NCBI RefSeq assembly: GCF_007097385.1
Contig: NZ_VJZS01000001.1
Location: 350,087 to 414,086, forward strand
Source: Flavobacterium sp. ZT3R18
Lineage (GTDB): Bacteria; Bacteroidota; Bacteroidia; Flavobacteriales; Flavobacteriaceae
Length of the DNA stretch: 64,000 bases
Direction of reading: 5' to 3'
Position 1 is the first letter of the stretch. Every line of letters begins with the position of its first letter. Shown piece after piece: positions 44,582 to 53,678 of the stretch. The position numbers and the translations under genes are program-made. The notes beneath the pieces are model-generated. The model did no database searches and was not told the DNA's origin. It was given only the letters and a program-made list of their open reading frames with translations.

Positions 44582-46042
44582 ATGAAAAAAATAATATATG
44601 TTTTAGGGATATTAATTCTCACGGCTTCATGTAACGAGGATAGTCTTACTAATCTAAATACAGATGAAAAAAACCCATCTATAGTACCTGCTTACACGTT
44701 GTTTACTAATGCAGAGAAAACTACGGCTGACCAAGTTACGAGTACCAATGTAAATAGGAATATTTTTAGATTGGTAAATCAACAATGGACAGAAACAACG
44801 TATTTGGACGAATCAAACTACGAATGGACAACAAGAAAAATCTCTGATAGTCACTGGAGTGCCATTTATGCGGGCCCATTGGCGGATTTGAATCAAGCAA
44901 AAATATATCTGAATAACGATGTAATTTTGGCTAATGATCCAGACTTTGTCACTAAAACTGCTGTAAAGAAAAACCAGTTAATCTTGATTGATATTTTAAC
45001 GGTTTACAATTTTCAAATATTAGTAGATACTTTTGGTGATGTACCTTATACTGAAGCTTTGCAAGGATCTGCAGATTATTTACCTGCATATACTCCTGCA
45101 AAAGAGATTTACTTAGATCTTATCAAACGTTTGAATACTGACATAGCTACTATTGATGTTGGCAATGCGGCATTTGGTACTGGGGATGTAATTTATGCTG
45201 ATAATCTAAACCGTTGGATAAAGTTTGCCAACAGTATTAAGCTTAAACTAGGGGTAAATCTTAAATCTGCTGGAGACGCTACAGCTGATGCTATTATTAC
45301 ATCAGCTACTGCAAATATTATTGATTCGAATGCAGACAATGCCAAAGTAGCTTACATGCATGATTTACCGAACACAAATCCACTTTATGTAGATATGGTT
45401 TTCTCTGGAAGACATGATTTCGTGCCAGCTAAGCCATTTGTTGACGCGTTAAACACATTAGCTGACCCGAGAAGAACTGCTTATTTTGCCCAAAACAAAA
45501 CACCTTATGTTGGTGGTGTAGTAGGTGTTAAAAATACTTACTCTAGTTTTACTCACGTAAGTGATAAAATTCAAGCTCAAGAATTTAGTGCAACTTTATT
45601 GGACTATGCTGAAGTTGAATTTTTATTGGCTGAGGCTGCAGCAAGAGGTGTAGCAGTAGCTGGTTCTGTTGACGCACACTACACTACTGCCATTACTGCT
45701 TCTATGGCAGACTGGGGCGTAGTACCAACAGACATAGCAACTTATTTAGCTAAACCTGCTGTTGCTTATGCTACAGCTGTTGGAACTTGGCAACAAAAAA
45801 TTGGTACTCAAGCATGGTATGCTATGTTTAACAGAGGTTTTGAGGGATGGACATTTACAAGAAGATTAGATTTCCCTGTGCTTACTGCTCCTGCTACCGC
45901 AGCTCCAGCATCAAACGGAAAAGTTCCTGTAAGAATGACTTACCCAATTAGAGAACAAACTCTAAACCCTACCAATTACAAAGCTGCTGCAACTGCAGTT
46001 GGAGGAGACTTCTTATACACACCGCTTTTTTGGGATAAATAA
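44582..46042 (+). CDS. SusD/RagB-family nutrient-binding lipoprotein
   Basis: This 486-residue outer-membrane lipoprotein (lipobox LTASC, Cys17) has helical TPR-like structure typical of SusD, with DTFGDVPYTEAL and LDYAEVEFLLAEAAARG as family marks. It resembles the SusD-like_2 subgroup. It caps the SusC barrel and captures the ligand. The ATG at 44582 is chosen; the longer frame overlapping susC lacks a signal peptide. It is part of a three-gene operon with susC and the small lipoprotein. Confidence 0.92.
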   Translation: MKKIIYVLGILILTASCNEDSLTNLNTDEKNPSIVPAYTLFTNAEKTTADQVTSTNVNRNIFRLVNQQWTETTYLDESNYEWTTRKISDSHWSAIYAGPLADLNQAKIYLNNDVILANDPDFVTKTAVKKNQLILIDILTVYNFQILVDTFGDVPYTEALQGSADYLPAYTPAKEIYLDLIKRLNTDIATIDVGNAAFGTGDVIYADNLNRWIKFANSIKLKLGVNLKSAGDATADAIITSATANIIDSNADNAKVAYMHDLPNTNPLYVDMVFSGRHDFVPAKPFVDALNTLADPRRTAYFAQNKTPYVGGVVGVKNTYSSFTHVSDKIQAQEFSATLLDYAEVEFLLAEAAARGVAVAGSVDAHYTTAITASMADWGVVPTDIATYLAKPAVAYATAVGTWQQKIGTQAWYAMFNRGFEGWTFTRRLDFPVLTAPATAAPASNGKVPVRMTYPIREQTLNPTNYKAAATAVGGDFLYTPLFWDK

Positions 46043-46059
46043 TCTTTAAAATATAAAAC

Positions 46060-46515
46060 ATGAAAAAATATATAAAACAAATCGCTCTACTCTTCTTATT
46101 TGTTGCTTTTGCATCTTGTACTGAGAATTCTAGTGATGACATTAATATGCCAGCAGCAAGTGGAAGACCAGTACTTGGAGCAAGTACAAATCCTGCAAGA
46201 GTCTCAGGTGATGCGAAATTTAAACGTACAGACATAGGAAAACCTATTTTTATCTACACTTTTCTTAAAGAAGGTGTAACATTAAAATCACTTACAGTTT
46301 ACAACAACACTGCGGCTAGTGGTCCTGTAGTAGTTGGTACTAAAGTATCTGATACAACAATAGATGGAGCGACTGCATCGTTTAATTCTTCTACATTAAG
46401 TACTGACCCTGCATTTAGTGCTACTGGAAATAAAACAATTCGTTTGGCTTTTGTTGCTACTTTTTCAGATGGCTTAACACTTACAAATGGTGCTGTACTA
46501 ACAGTAACTCCATAA
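46060..46515 (+). CDS. Small lipoprotein of the SusCD operon
   Basis: This 151-residue lipoprotein (AFASC, Cys20) has a mature part rich in Thr, Ser, Val and Gly, probably one beta-sandwich domain. Third genes of SusCD operons often encode surface ligand-binding lipoproteins (SusE/F-like), which is the likely role by position only. It starts 17 nt after susD and ends before a strong terminator. I do not recognise a specific family. Confidence 0.78.
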   Translation: MKKYIKQIALLFLFVAFASCTENSSDDINMPAASGRPVLGASTNPARVSGDAKFKRTDIGKPIFIYTFLKEGVTLKSLTVYNNTAASGPVVVGTKVSDTTIDGATASFNSSTLSTDPAFSATGNKTIRLAFVATFSDGLTLTNGAVLTVTP

Positions 46516-46585
46516 TATCAATTTTTATTCAACTAATCTCTATTCTTAATAGTTGATTAGATAAAAGGAGTAATTTCTTTATTTT

Positions 46586-46617
46586 AAAACCACCAGCCGT
46601 GCTGGTGGTTTTTTTAT
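46586..46617 (+). terminator. Intrinsic terminator of the SusCD operon
   Basis: AAAACCACCAGC and GCTGGTGGTTTT form a 12-bp stem with a CGT loop, then T run. Confidence 0.9.
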
Positions 46618-46745
46618 ATAAAACTTTTAGTTTACTTTGGCTTGTGGGAAAGTAATGTAAAATGTTTTTTATATTCTGAAAAAAAAGAAGATTATTATTC
46701 GTTGATTTTTGAAACAAAAAGTGTGGAATAGTTAAATTGAGAAAG

Positions 46746-46877
46746 ATGAATATTACCTTAGAACAAGCCGAAAAAATAATGGTAGTAGCATAGCAGAAAG
46801 CAGTTGAATTAAATGCTAAAATAAATATTGCAACAGTAGATTGTGCTGAAGCAGGAATTGAAACTCTTTTAGTATAG
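46746..46877 (+). pseudogene. Truncated GlcG/HbpS-like (DUF336) gene remnant
   Basis: The ATG at 46746 opens MNITLEQAEKIMVVA, then an in-frame TAG at 46791. Reading on gives QKAVELNAKINIATVD, the typical start of the GlcG/HbpS heme-binding family. The match fades after about 35 codons and a TAG ends the frame at 46877. Only the first quarter of a normal gene (about 140 residues) remains. Confidence 0.72.
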
Positions 46878-46999
46878 GTTTACTTGTTTAAACTAGTTCG
46901 TACAGGATGATGTACTGATTCCTCAAATAAAAAGTATAAATTGTTTTAAGTTTTGGTATCTATTAAAATTAAAACTGTACGTTAAATTAAATCAATTTT

Positions 47000-47812
47000 A
47001 TGGAAAACATTATCCTTATTTTTACTTTTATTGTTTTTCTGATTTTTTTAGGTCTTTTTGTACGTGTTATTTTTATGTTTCTGGAATACTGCTTCGGCTT
47101 AGTATTTGACAGACCCTTCTTTGTTCATTTTTACCTTTTTCCGAAGAAAATTACCCCCGCTGCATCACACTTCTTAAACACTCAATTTCCTTTTTATATA
47201 GGTTTGTCTGATAGGAAGAAAATTTATTTTGAGCATAGAATTGCTAGTTTTATAGAGAAATACGAATTTGTAGGTCGTAAAAACTTTGTAATTACCGAAG
47301 AAGTAAAAATATATGTTGCGGCCACATATATCATGTTGTCTTTTGGGATGCGTGAGTATCTTTGCGATGTTTTAGATAAAATAATAATTTATCCATCCGT
47401 CTATTTTTCAATGATTACCAAACAATATCATAAGGGAGAATTTAATCCCAAGGCGAAAGCGGTTGTTTTTTCTTGGGAAGATTTTCAAAAAGGATACGAT
47501 ATTACAAATGATAATCTGAATCTCGGAATTCATGAATTTGCGCATGCATTGCATTATCATGGTTTGCAAAGTAATGATAATGGTGCGATGCTTTTTTCTA
47601 GAATGTATAGTATTATTAGTGAAGAAGTCAGTGATTCAACTGTTAGGAAGCAACTAATTCAATCCAACTATTTTAGAATTTATGCTTTTACCAATCAGTT
47701 TGAGTTTCTTGCTGTGATACTCGAACACTATTTTGAAACCCCTTTGGAATTTAAAAAACAGTTTCCCCATCTTTATAAGAACGTCTGTTTGATGTTGAAT
47801 ATGAAGCCTTAA
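47000..47812 (+). CDS. MtfA-like zinc peptidase (family M90)
   Basis: This 270-residue protein has an N-terminal transmembrane helix (about 4-28) and a soluble domain with the zinc motif HEFAH (178-182). In E. coli MtfA (DgsA anti-repressor) binds the glucose repressor Mlc and has aminopeptidase activity. An Mlc-type regulator is not expected here, so the regulatory role should not be transferred. The second conserved acidic stretch EFLAVILEHYFETP follows near 234. It is a single gene between the pseudogene and the CBS gene. Confidence 0.85.
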   Translation: MENIILIFTFIVFLIFLGLFVRVIFMFLEYCFGLVFDRPFFVHFYLFPKKITPAASHFLNTQFPFYIGLSDRKKIYFEHRIASFIEKYEFVGRKNFVITEEVKIYVAATYIMLSFGMREYLCDVLDKIIIYPSVYFSMITKQYHKGEFNPKAKAVVFSWEDFQKGYDITNDNLNLGIHEFAHALHYHGLQSNDNGAMLFSRMYSIISEEVSDSTVRKQLIQSNYFRIYAFTNQFEFLAVILEHYFETPLEFKKQFPHLYKNVCLMLNMKP

Positions 47813-47880
47813 TTTATTGGCTAAATTATACTTTATGGCTTAAGGTGATAAACATCATATTTTGGATTGATTTTCTTTTT

Positions 47881-47889
47881 TAAATTTGG
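47881..47889 (+). promoter_or_regulatory. -7 element of the CBS gene
   Basis: TAAATTTGG is a perfect TAnnTTTG, 23 nt before the ATG at 47913. Confidence 0.5.
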
Positions 47890-47912
47890 GTATAATTTGA
47901 AGAAGAAGAGCT

Positions 47913-48335
47913 ATGAAACATCGAGTGCCAGTGTCGGCTATTATGACAAAGGATATTATCAAATTGACTATTTTAGATGATTTGACAAAAGCGGAGTCTC
48001 TTTTTAAACACCATAAAATTAGACATATTCCGGTAGTAAGCGGAACTGCCATAATAGGAATGTTGAGTTATACCGATTTGTTACGCATCTCTTTTGCAGA
48101 TGCTATCGATGATGACGAAGAGGTTGTAGATACGACGGTTTATAATATGTTTACGGTAGAGCAGGTGATGGCCAAAAAATTAATTACCATTTCTCCAGAA
48201 ACTACCATTAAAGAAGCTGCAGAGATTTTGGCAGGCAACGAATTTCATGCTTTGCCAGTTTGTGAAGGAAGTTTATTGGTTGGAATTGTAACCACGACCG
48301 ATCTTATTAAGTATTTGATTGATCAGTATAAATAA
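47913..48335 (+). CDS. CBS domain pair protein
   Basis: This 140-residue cytosolic protein is made almost entirely of two CBS motifs (about 7-60 and 80-138). The first opens VSAIMTKDIIKLTI, and the second has VMAKKLITISPETTIKEA. Such Bateman modules bind adenosine nucleotides and act as energy or ligand sensors. No effector domain is attached, so the partner is unknown. It has its own promoter and a terminator shared with rpe. Confidence 0.88.
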   Translation: MKHRVPVSAIMTKDIIKLTILDDLTKAESLFKHHKIRHIPVVSGTAIIGMLSYTDLLRISFADAIDDDEEVVDTTVYNMFTVEQVMAKKLITISPETTIKEAAEILAGNEFHALPVCEGSLLVGIVTTTDLIKYLIDQYK

Positions 48336-48349
48336 AGGGTTGTTATGAA

Positions 48350-48385
48350 AAAAGTCCCAATGCTACTATGAGTATTGGGACTTTT
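48350..48385. terminator. Bidirectional terminator between the CBS gene and rpe
   Basis: AAAAGTCCCAAT and ATTGGGACTTTT form a 12-bp stem with a 12-nt loop and A/T flanks. Confidence 0.85.
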
Positions 48386-48391
48386 GTATTT

Positions 48392-49054
48392 TTATATCGC
48401 TGTCATTTTTTTTAAATCGGCGGTGGCTTGAGTTGGGTTTTCGGCTTTAAAAATATAGCTTCCAGCAACTAAAACATCTGCACCTGCTTCAACTAACTGA
48501 ACGGCATTTTTGTTGGTTACACCTCCATCTATTTCTATTAAAGTGTTCAGTCCTTGGTCGGTAATCATTTTTTTAAGTTTTCGAACTTTGTTGTATGTGA
48601 TTTCTTCGAATTTTTGACCTCCAAAACCTGGGTTTATAGACATTATCAAAACCATATAACATTCTGAAAGTATGTCTTCAAGAACGGAAACAGGAGTGGT
48701 CAAATTTAAAACAACACCCGCTTTGCAACCTGCATTTTTTATTTGTGTTAACGTACGGTGCAAATGAACAGTAGATTCGTAATGTACAGTGATGATGTCT
48801 GCTCCAATTTTCGCGAATTCTTCAATGTATCTTTCTGGTTTTTCAATCATCAAGTGAACATCCAATGGTTTGGTAGCGTGTTTCTTGATCGCTTCGATAA
48901 CAGGCATTCCGTATGATATGTTTGGTACAAAATGACCGTCCATTACATCTATATGAAACCAATCGGCCTCACTGTTGTTGATCATTTCTATGTCACGTTG
49001 CAGATTTGCAAAATCGGCAGCCAGTACAGAAGGGGCAATTAATGTGTTTTTCAT
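48392..49054 (-). CDS. rpe: Ribulose-phosphate 3-epimerase
   Basis: This 220-residue TIM-barrel enzyme interconverts ribulose 5-phosphate and xylulose 5-phosphate in the pentose phosphate pathway. Family marks are APSVLAADFANL at the N-terminus, WFHIDVMDGHFVPN with metal-binding His and Asp, MSINPGFGGQKF, and IDGGV near the C-terminus with the second catalytic Asp. It lies downstream of rpoD but is separated by a terminator and 355 nt. Confidence 0.95.
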   Translation of the reverse strand: MKNTLIAPSVLAADFANLQRDIEMINNSEADWFHIDVMDGHFVPNISYGMPVIEAIKKHATKPLDVHLMIEKPERYIEEFAKIGADIITVHYESTVHLHRTLTQIKNAGCKAGVVLNLTTPVSVLEDILSECYMVLIMSINPGFGGQKFEEITYNKVRKLKKMITDQGLNTLIEIDGGVTNKNAVQLVEAGADVLVAGSYIFKAENPTQATADLKKMTAI

Positions 49055-49130
49055 TGTGAAGTTGTTTTGTTGAGACGCACTACTGTACGTCTTTACTAGT
49101 TTGTAGTTTTTTGCAAAATTAGTTTTTTTA

Positions 49131-49172
49131 ACCGCAAAGGCGCAAAGATTTTCGCAAAGATCGCAAAGATTA
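49131..49172. repeat. CGCAAAGATT short-word repeat
   Basis: CGCAAAGGCGCAAAGATT, then CGCAAAGATCGCAAAGATT, recur in tandem in the rpe-rpoD gap. CGCAAAG also appears in the palindromic repeats at 181 and 50899. Confidence 0.5.
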
Positions 49173-49242
49173 ACGATTTTTTTTGATTTCTGATTGGAAC
49201 ATAAAGAAAATACATTGAATCCTATGATTGTCTAAAAAAATA

Positions 49243-49267
49243 AAACTCCGGTAATCAGCCGGAGTTT
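49243..49267 (-). terminator. Intrinsic terminator of rpoD
   Basis: AAACTCCGG and CCGGAGTTT form a 9-bp stem. On the minus strand it is followed by TATTTTTTT, the correct polarity for rpoD. The DNA between it and rpoD (49268-49409) holds a degenerate GATAGCTATGGGAAG word. Confidence 0.8.
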
Positions 49268-49409
49268 CAATCATCAATCAAAAAACGAACAGTTAATCAG
49301 ACTGTTGTTCATTTTGAATTAAAAGATTTAAAAAGTAAAGTATTTAAAAATTTTAATTTGGGGATATTTTGTCATCCTGAGCCGATTCTGATAGCTATGG
49401 GAAGAAGGA

Positions 49410-50273
49410 TTAACCTAAATACGTTTTTAATATTTTACTTCTAGAAGTATGTTTCAATCTACGGATTGCTTTTTCTTTGATTTGACGTACACGCTCACGA
49501 GTTAGGTCAAAAGTTTCGCCTATTTCTTCCAGTGTCATTGGGTGTTGATCGCCAAGACCAAAGTACAAACGAACCACATCAGCCTCTCTTGGAGTTAATG
49601 TTTCTAATGAACGTTCGATTTCGGTACGCAATGATTCGTGGATTAATTCTCTGTCTGGGTTTGGAGATTCTCCTGAACGCAATACATCGTAAAGGTTAGA
49701 ATCTTCTCCTTCTACAAGAGGGGCATCCATAGATAAGTGACGACCAGAGTTTTTCATGGACTCTTTTACATCATTTACAGTCATATCCAGTTCTTTTGCA
49801 ATTTCCTCAGCAGATGGTGGACGTTCATTAGATTGCTCTAATAATGCGTACATTTTGTTGATTTTATTGATAGAACCAATTTTATTTAAAGGCAAACGAA
49901 CGATACGAGATTGTTCTGCCAAAGCTTGAAGTATCGATTGACGAATCCACCATACGGCGTATGAAATAAATTTGAAACCACGTGTTTCATCAAAACGTTG
50001 TGCTGCTTTTATCAATCCAAGGTTTCCTTCGTTGATCAAATCGGGAAGGGTAAGTCCTTGATTTTGGTATTGTTTGGCTACCGAAACTACGAAACGTAAA
50101 TTGGCTTTTGTTAATTTCTCTAAGGCTCTTTGGTCCCCAGCTTTAATCTTTTGAGCTAATTCTACCTCTTCGTCAGCGGTAATAAGGTCAACTTTTCCAA
50201 TTTCTTGTAAATATTTGTCTAATGAAGCAGTTTCACGATTGGTAACCTGCTTGGTAATTTTAAGTTGTCTCAT
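49410..50273 (-). CDS. rpoD: Primary sigma factor RpoD (Bacteroidota type)
   Basis: This 287-residue sigma-70 directs RNA polymerase to housekeeping promoters. Region 1.1 and the non-conserved insert are absent, as usual for Bacteroidota. Region 1.2 begins near 18 ([12 protein letters not shown]), region 2 carries [20 protein letters not shown], region 3 lies near 150-200, and region 4.2 ends with [17 protein letters not shown]. It should recognise the TAnnTTTG elements noted across this window. It is monocistronic with its own terminator. Confidence 0.95.
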   Translation of the reverse strand: MRQLKITKQVTNRETASLDKYLQEIGKVDLITADEEVELAQKIKAGDQRALEKLTKANLRFVVSVAKQYQNQGLTLPDLINEGNLGLIKAAQRFDETRGFKFISYAVWWIRQSILQALAEQSRIVRLPLNKIGSINKINKMYALLEQSNERPPSAEEIAKELDMTVNDVKESMKNSGRHLSMDAPLVEGEDSNLYDVLRSGESPNPDRELIHESLRTEIERSLETLTPREADVVRLYFGLGDQHPMTLEEIGETFDLTRERVRQIKEKAIRRLKHTSRSKILKTYLG

Positions 50274-50486
50274 GTTTTTGTCTCCTCAATTTTTTAAGTG
50301 TACAAATGGTTATACGTAAGGAGTTTCAAGAAAGTTACAAAAAAGGTGTTGTTATTTTAAATATAACCCAAAAAAACGGGTCTCAAAAGAATGAAACAGG
50401 TTGTGCTAGCGAATATAATTGTTTGTTGGAAAGCTTATTGTAAACAAGAAATAGCATTAGATGGTATTGGCTATTTTTTGGGCTAT

Positions 50487-50696
50487 TTATTTCATTTCTT
50501 CTAAATTGATAATTCTATCAAATATTTGTTTTAAGAATACAATCATAAAGAATACACCTGTTACTAAGATTATATGATCGTTACTTAGTGTTAAAGGTTC
50601 GTCTATAATGTCATATAAGCTCGGAATAATGATGCATAATGACGCTATAAGTCCAATCCAAGGATTGATTTTGTTTAAAATAGTTTTGAATTGCAT
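50487..50696 (-). CDS. Small membrane protein
   Basis: This 69-residue protein has two transmembrane helices (about 11-30 and 41-60) joined by a short polar loop (YDIIDEPLTLSN). The ATG at 50696 is chosen; an in-frame codon at 50726 adds ten polar residues. I do not recognise a family. Its location between rpoD and a repeat element gives no functional clue. Confidence 0.6.
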   Translation of the reverse strand: MQFKTILNKINPWIGLIASLCIIIPSLYDIIDEPLTLSNDHIILVTGVFFMIVFLKQIFDRIINLEEMK

Positions 50697-50726
50697 ATAG
50701 GTGTGGTTGTTAAGTTCTAGTCTCAA

Positions 50727-50930
50727 GGCATTCTGTATTTGCGAGTTTTTTTTTAAGTATGTAAAATTACTCTAGATGCTACTATTTTATGGTTTGATTG
50801 TTATGAGAGCTACTTTCGTTGTTATGAAGTCGCAATGATATGGAATGGGTTTTATTTTTTTGCGATTGGTGATTTAGTGGGGAGATTGTTTGGTTCTTCG
50901 CAAAGACGCACGCAATGACACTGGCAAAAT
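50727..50930. other. Intergenic region before the large inverted repeat
   Basis: No gene is visible. Together with 50931-51094 it makes a 368-bp gap. It contains TTCTTCGCAAAGACGCACGC words that belong to the flank of the palindromic repeat. Confidence 0.4.
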
Positions 50931-51056
50931 CATTGCGAGGTTCCGATAGCTATCGGAAGAAGCAACCGCACTAACACGAGTTACTAGAGAAGATTATAGA
51001 AACGGATATGCTAAGTGAGATTGCTTCTTCCGATAGCTATCGGAACCTCGCAATGA
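50931..51056. repeat. Perfect 35-bp inverted repeat with CCGATAGCTATCGG cores
   Basis: The arms 50931-50965 and 51022-51056 are exact reverse complements (CATTGCGAGG, then the palindrome, then AAGAAGCAA) separated by 56 nt. Each arm contains its own 18-bp palindrome TTCCGATAGCTATCGGAA. It is the best-preserved member of the family seen at 141-243 and 18434-18468. Confidence 0.8.
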
Positions 51057-51094
51057 CCCGTACTCGCAATGACATACGCACACAAAAACCAATT

Positions 51095-51841
51095 TTACGA
51101 CAAAATATTCATTTTCTTGATGAAATCTTTATAGGTATCGCTTAGGTTTATTTTGTGATTTCCTTTGAGGATGATGAGGTTATCGGCAAGGATGATTTCT
51201 TCTATTTTATCGGTGTTAACGATGTAGTTTCTGTGGGTTCGGGTGAATTTGTCTTTGTCGAGGAGGGCGCTGATTTTGGTTAGCGAAATCAAGATCACAA
51301 ATTTTTCTTTCTCGGTGATGATGTTGCAATAACGGTCTTCGACTTCGATGTAGAGAATGTCTTGAAGGGCTACTTTTTTGAGGGCGTTTTTCTTTTTGAT
51401 GAACATATAATCATTGCTGATTACGGTGTCTTGGTCTTCACTCAAAAAAACGTTGGTTTGCTCGTAGAATTTTTCGACTGCCATTTCTAGGGCGTAGAGA
51501 ATTTCTAGCTCGTTGAAGGGTTTCATCAGGAAGCTAAACGGCTTGGTGAGTTTGGCTCTCTCAAAAATCTGACGGTCTTGTGAGCTGGTCAAAAACACAA
51601 AAGGCTTGGAGGCGTTGGGCACAATGTTGATGGTCTCGGCAAAGGTAATTCCTTCTGGTTTCCCGTCTAGGAAGACATCGATTACGATGATGTCAACCGT
51701 GTTTTGGTAGAATAATGTGAGGGCATCAGTGTAGTTTGTGGCTACGCCAACAATATTGTATTTGTTGGCTAGCAGCACTTTGCTCAGTGCGTCACTTTGC
51801 TCTGGGGTGTCTTCTATAATAAGTACGTTTATTTTGTCCAT
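51095..51841 (-). CDS. LytTR-family response regulator
   Basis: This 248-residue regulator has a receiver domain (about 1-122; Glu10, Asp11, phosphorylation site Asp55 in VIDVFLDG) and a LytTR DNA-binding domain (about 150-245; ILYIEVEDRYCNI, FTRTHRNYIVN). LytTR proteins bind short direct repeats. It lies one base after the sensor kinase gene, so the two form a two-component system with a common transcript. The target genes are unknown. Confidence 0.9.
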   Translation of the reverse strand: MDKINVLIIEDTPEQSDALSKVLLANKYNIVGVATNYTDALTLFYQNTVDIIVIDVFLDGKPEGITFAETINIVPNASKPFVFLTSSQDRQIFERAKLTKPFSFLMKPFNELEILYALEMAVEKFYEQTNVFLSEDQDTVISNDYMFIKKKNALKKVALQDILYIEVEDRYCNIITEKEKFVILISLTKISALLDKDKFTRTHRNYIVNTDKIEEIILADNLIILKGNHKINLSDTYKDFIKKMNILS

Positions 51842-51842
51842 T

Positions 51843-53573
51843 TTATTGAGTTTTTGGGAACGTCAATATCATTTTGGTTCCTTGGTTGAGTTGGCTTTCT
51901 ATGGCTAGGGTGCCGTTGTTTTTCTGGATCATTTGTTTGCACAATTGCATGCCTAGCCCTGTTCCTATAATCTCGGAGTTGCTTTTTTTGGCTAATAATT
52001 CGTTGTCTTGCAGCAACTCGTTTATGGTTTCTTGGCTCATTCCTAGCCCGCTGTCCTGTAGCCCGAGTTGGCAAAAAGCAGTGTTTGTCTCTACGGTATA
52101 GATGCTGATTGTACCGTTCTCGTGAGAAAATTTGATAGCATTATCAAGCAGGTTACGCAATATGATTTTTAGCGAATCGAGATCTACCCAGACAAAACTA
52201 TTTTTAGAAACGGCATTCTCAAAAGTAATGCCTTTATCGAGCAGTAGCGGTTTGTAGTTGTATTCTATTTGTTGTACGATGGAATACAAATGCACCGAAT
52301 CTTTGCTGAAATACAATTGTTTGGTTTGCAACATAGCCCAGTGAAGCAAGTTGTCTAGCAAACTATAGGCGCCGTTTGCAATGACGCTATTTTGGAGTAG
52401 GAGCTGGTCGAGCTCGCTGTAGTTTTGGGTTTCTAGGGATTTGGTTAATTTGGCATTGCTGGTTTTTAGGGCATTGACGGAGGAACGCAAATCGTGACTT
52501 ACTATAGAAAACAATTGATCCTTAGTAGCGTTGAGCTCGTCTAGTTTTTCTTTTTGAGTAAGTATGATTTTGGCATTTTTTACTTTTTGGGCATAGAGAT
52601 AAACGCCTCCTATTAATAGCAACAGCAAGCCCAGTGCCGAGTAAAACAGCGTATTACGTTGGGTGTCTTTTAGTTTGTTCTCTACCTTAAGAACTGAGAT
52701 TTGTTTTTGTTTTTGCGCTACCGCATATTTTTTCTCGTAGTCTGCGAGTGCCCAGACATTGTTTTGGTTGTTGAGAGAATCTTTCCATTGCTCGGACTCT
52801 TTTCTATAGGCTAAGGCTTCTTTGTAGTTACCTCTGTTTTCTTCGACAGCAGACATGTTTTTAGCAGCCTCTTTTTTTTTGTCAAAATCTTTGACTTTTT
52901 TAGATAAAGCATAAGTTTTTTTAAAATAGGGAATTGCTTGTTGATCTTTGTATTGCATATAGTATAAATTAGCAATATCCAAATACAAATATATTAGCGA
53001 TGCAGTGTCTTTTTCTTTTTCTTGCAACACTTTGCTTTTAAAAAGATATTCTTCTGCTTTTTTAAATTGATTGAGATGCAAATAACAGATGCCTATGTTG
53101 GTGTAAATAACACTTATTTTATAAGTTTGTTTGTTTGAAATGGGTAGTTTTTCTACTTCCTTGAAATATTTTATTGCTTTTTCGTATTCTTTTAATTCTA
53201 ATGAAATTTGGCCTAAATTTTTATTAACTAAAGGATAGAGCTCGAATTTATTGGACACTATAAGCATTTCTGTTTGAGCTTCTTTAAAAAGTTTTTTCTC
53301 TCTTAAACTATAACCTCTAAAAAAATGACAATAATCTTTTAATTCTTTGTTTTTACTAGAAATTAGTTGCTTCATTGAATACACTAAAGTGGAGTCCCAA
53401 TTGTTTTTAATAAAGAAAATTTGAGCTTTATTAAAGTTAGTTTCACTTTTAAATTTTATAGTTTTTTTTTGTAAAATTTGGTTTAAAGTTAAAATAGTTG
53501 GCTGTATTTGGCAAAAAATATGAAATGAATAAAAAAACAAAATTGAAATATAAAATAATTTTATTTTTAACAT
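51843..53573 (-). CDS. TPR-containing sensor histidine kinase
   Basis: The protein has 576 residues. A signal or anchor sequence (about 4-22) leads to an extracytoplasmic TPR array (about 50-290), then a transmembrane helix (about 309-328), then the kinase. The phospho-acceptor is His360 (FSIVSHDLRSS), the N box is NLLDNAIKFS near 469, and the G boxes are DSGLGMS and GTGLGMQL. It probably senses a periplasmic protein or peptide signal through the TPR array and phosphorylates the LytTR regulator one base downstream. This gene architecture is common in Flavobacteriia. Confidence 0.9.
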   Translation of the reverse strand: MLKIKLFYISILFFYSFHIFCQIQPTILTLNQILQKKTIKFKSETNFNKAQIFFIKNNWDSTLVYSMKQLISSKNKELKDYCHFFRGYSLREKKLFKEAQTEMLIVSNKFELYPLVNKNLGQISLELKEYEKAIKYFKEVEKLPISNKQTYKISVIYTNIGICYLHLNQFKKAEEYLFKSKVLQEKEKDTASLIYLYLDIANLYYMQYKDQQAIPYFKKTYALSKKVKDFDKKKEAAKNMSAVEENRGNYKEALAYRKESEQWKDSLNNQNNVWALADYEKKYAVAQKQKQISVLKVENKLKDTQRNTLFYSALGLLLLLIGGVYLYAQKVKNAKIILTQKEKLDELNATKDQLFSIVSHDLRSSVNALKTSNAKLTKSLETQNYSELDQLLLQNSVIANGAYSLLDNLLHWAMLQTKQLYFSKDSVHLYSIVQQIEYNYKPLLLDKGITFENAVSKNSFVWVDLDSLKIILRNLLDNAIKFSHENGTISIYTVETNTAFCQLGLQDSGLGMSQETINELLQDNELLAKKSNSEIIGTGLGMQLCKQMIQKNNGTLAIESQLNQGTKMILTFPKTQ

Positions 53574-53678
53574 TTTACGAATTCTTTAGGTTTTAGTATA
53601 TTTTTATAACAACATCGTTTAATTTTTCAAACTTGAAGCTTGATTAACTAAACGATGTGAGTTTGTATTTTAAATAAG

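Noticed and set aside
41368..46515. A complete polysaccharide utilisation locus
   Set aside because: Only SusC, SusD and one small lipoprotein are present; no glycoside hydrolase, lyase or matching regulator adjoins them.
38843..46700. An integrated element bounded by a duplicated tRNA-Arg 3' end
   Set aside because: I found no second copy of the tRNA 3' segment in the window and no integrase gene.
49131..49172. CRISPR-like array of CGCAAAG repeats
   Set aside because: Units are under 12 bp with no regular spacers and no cas genes in the window.
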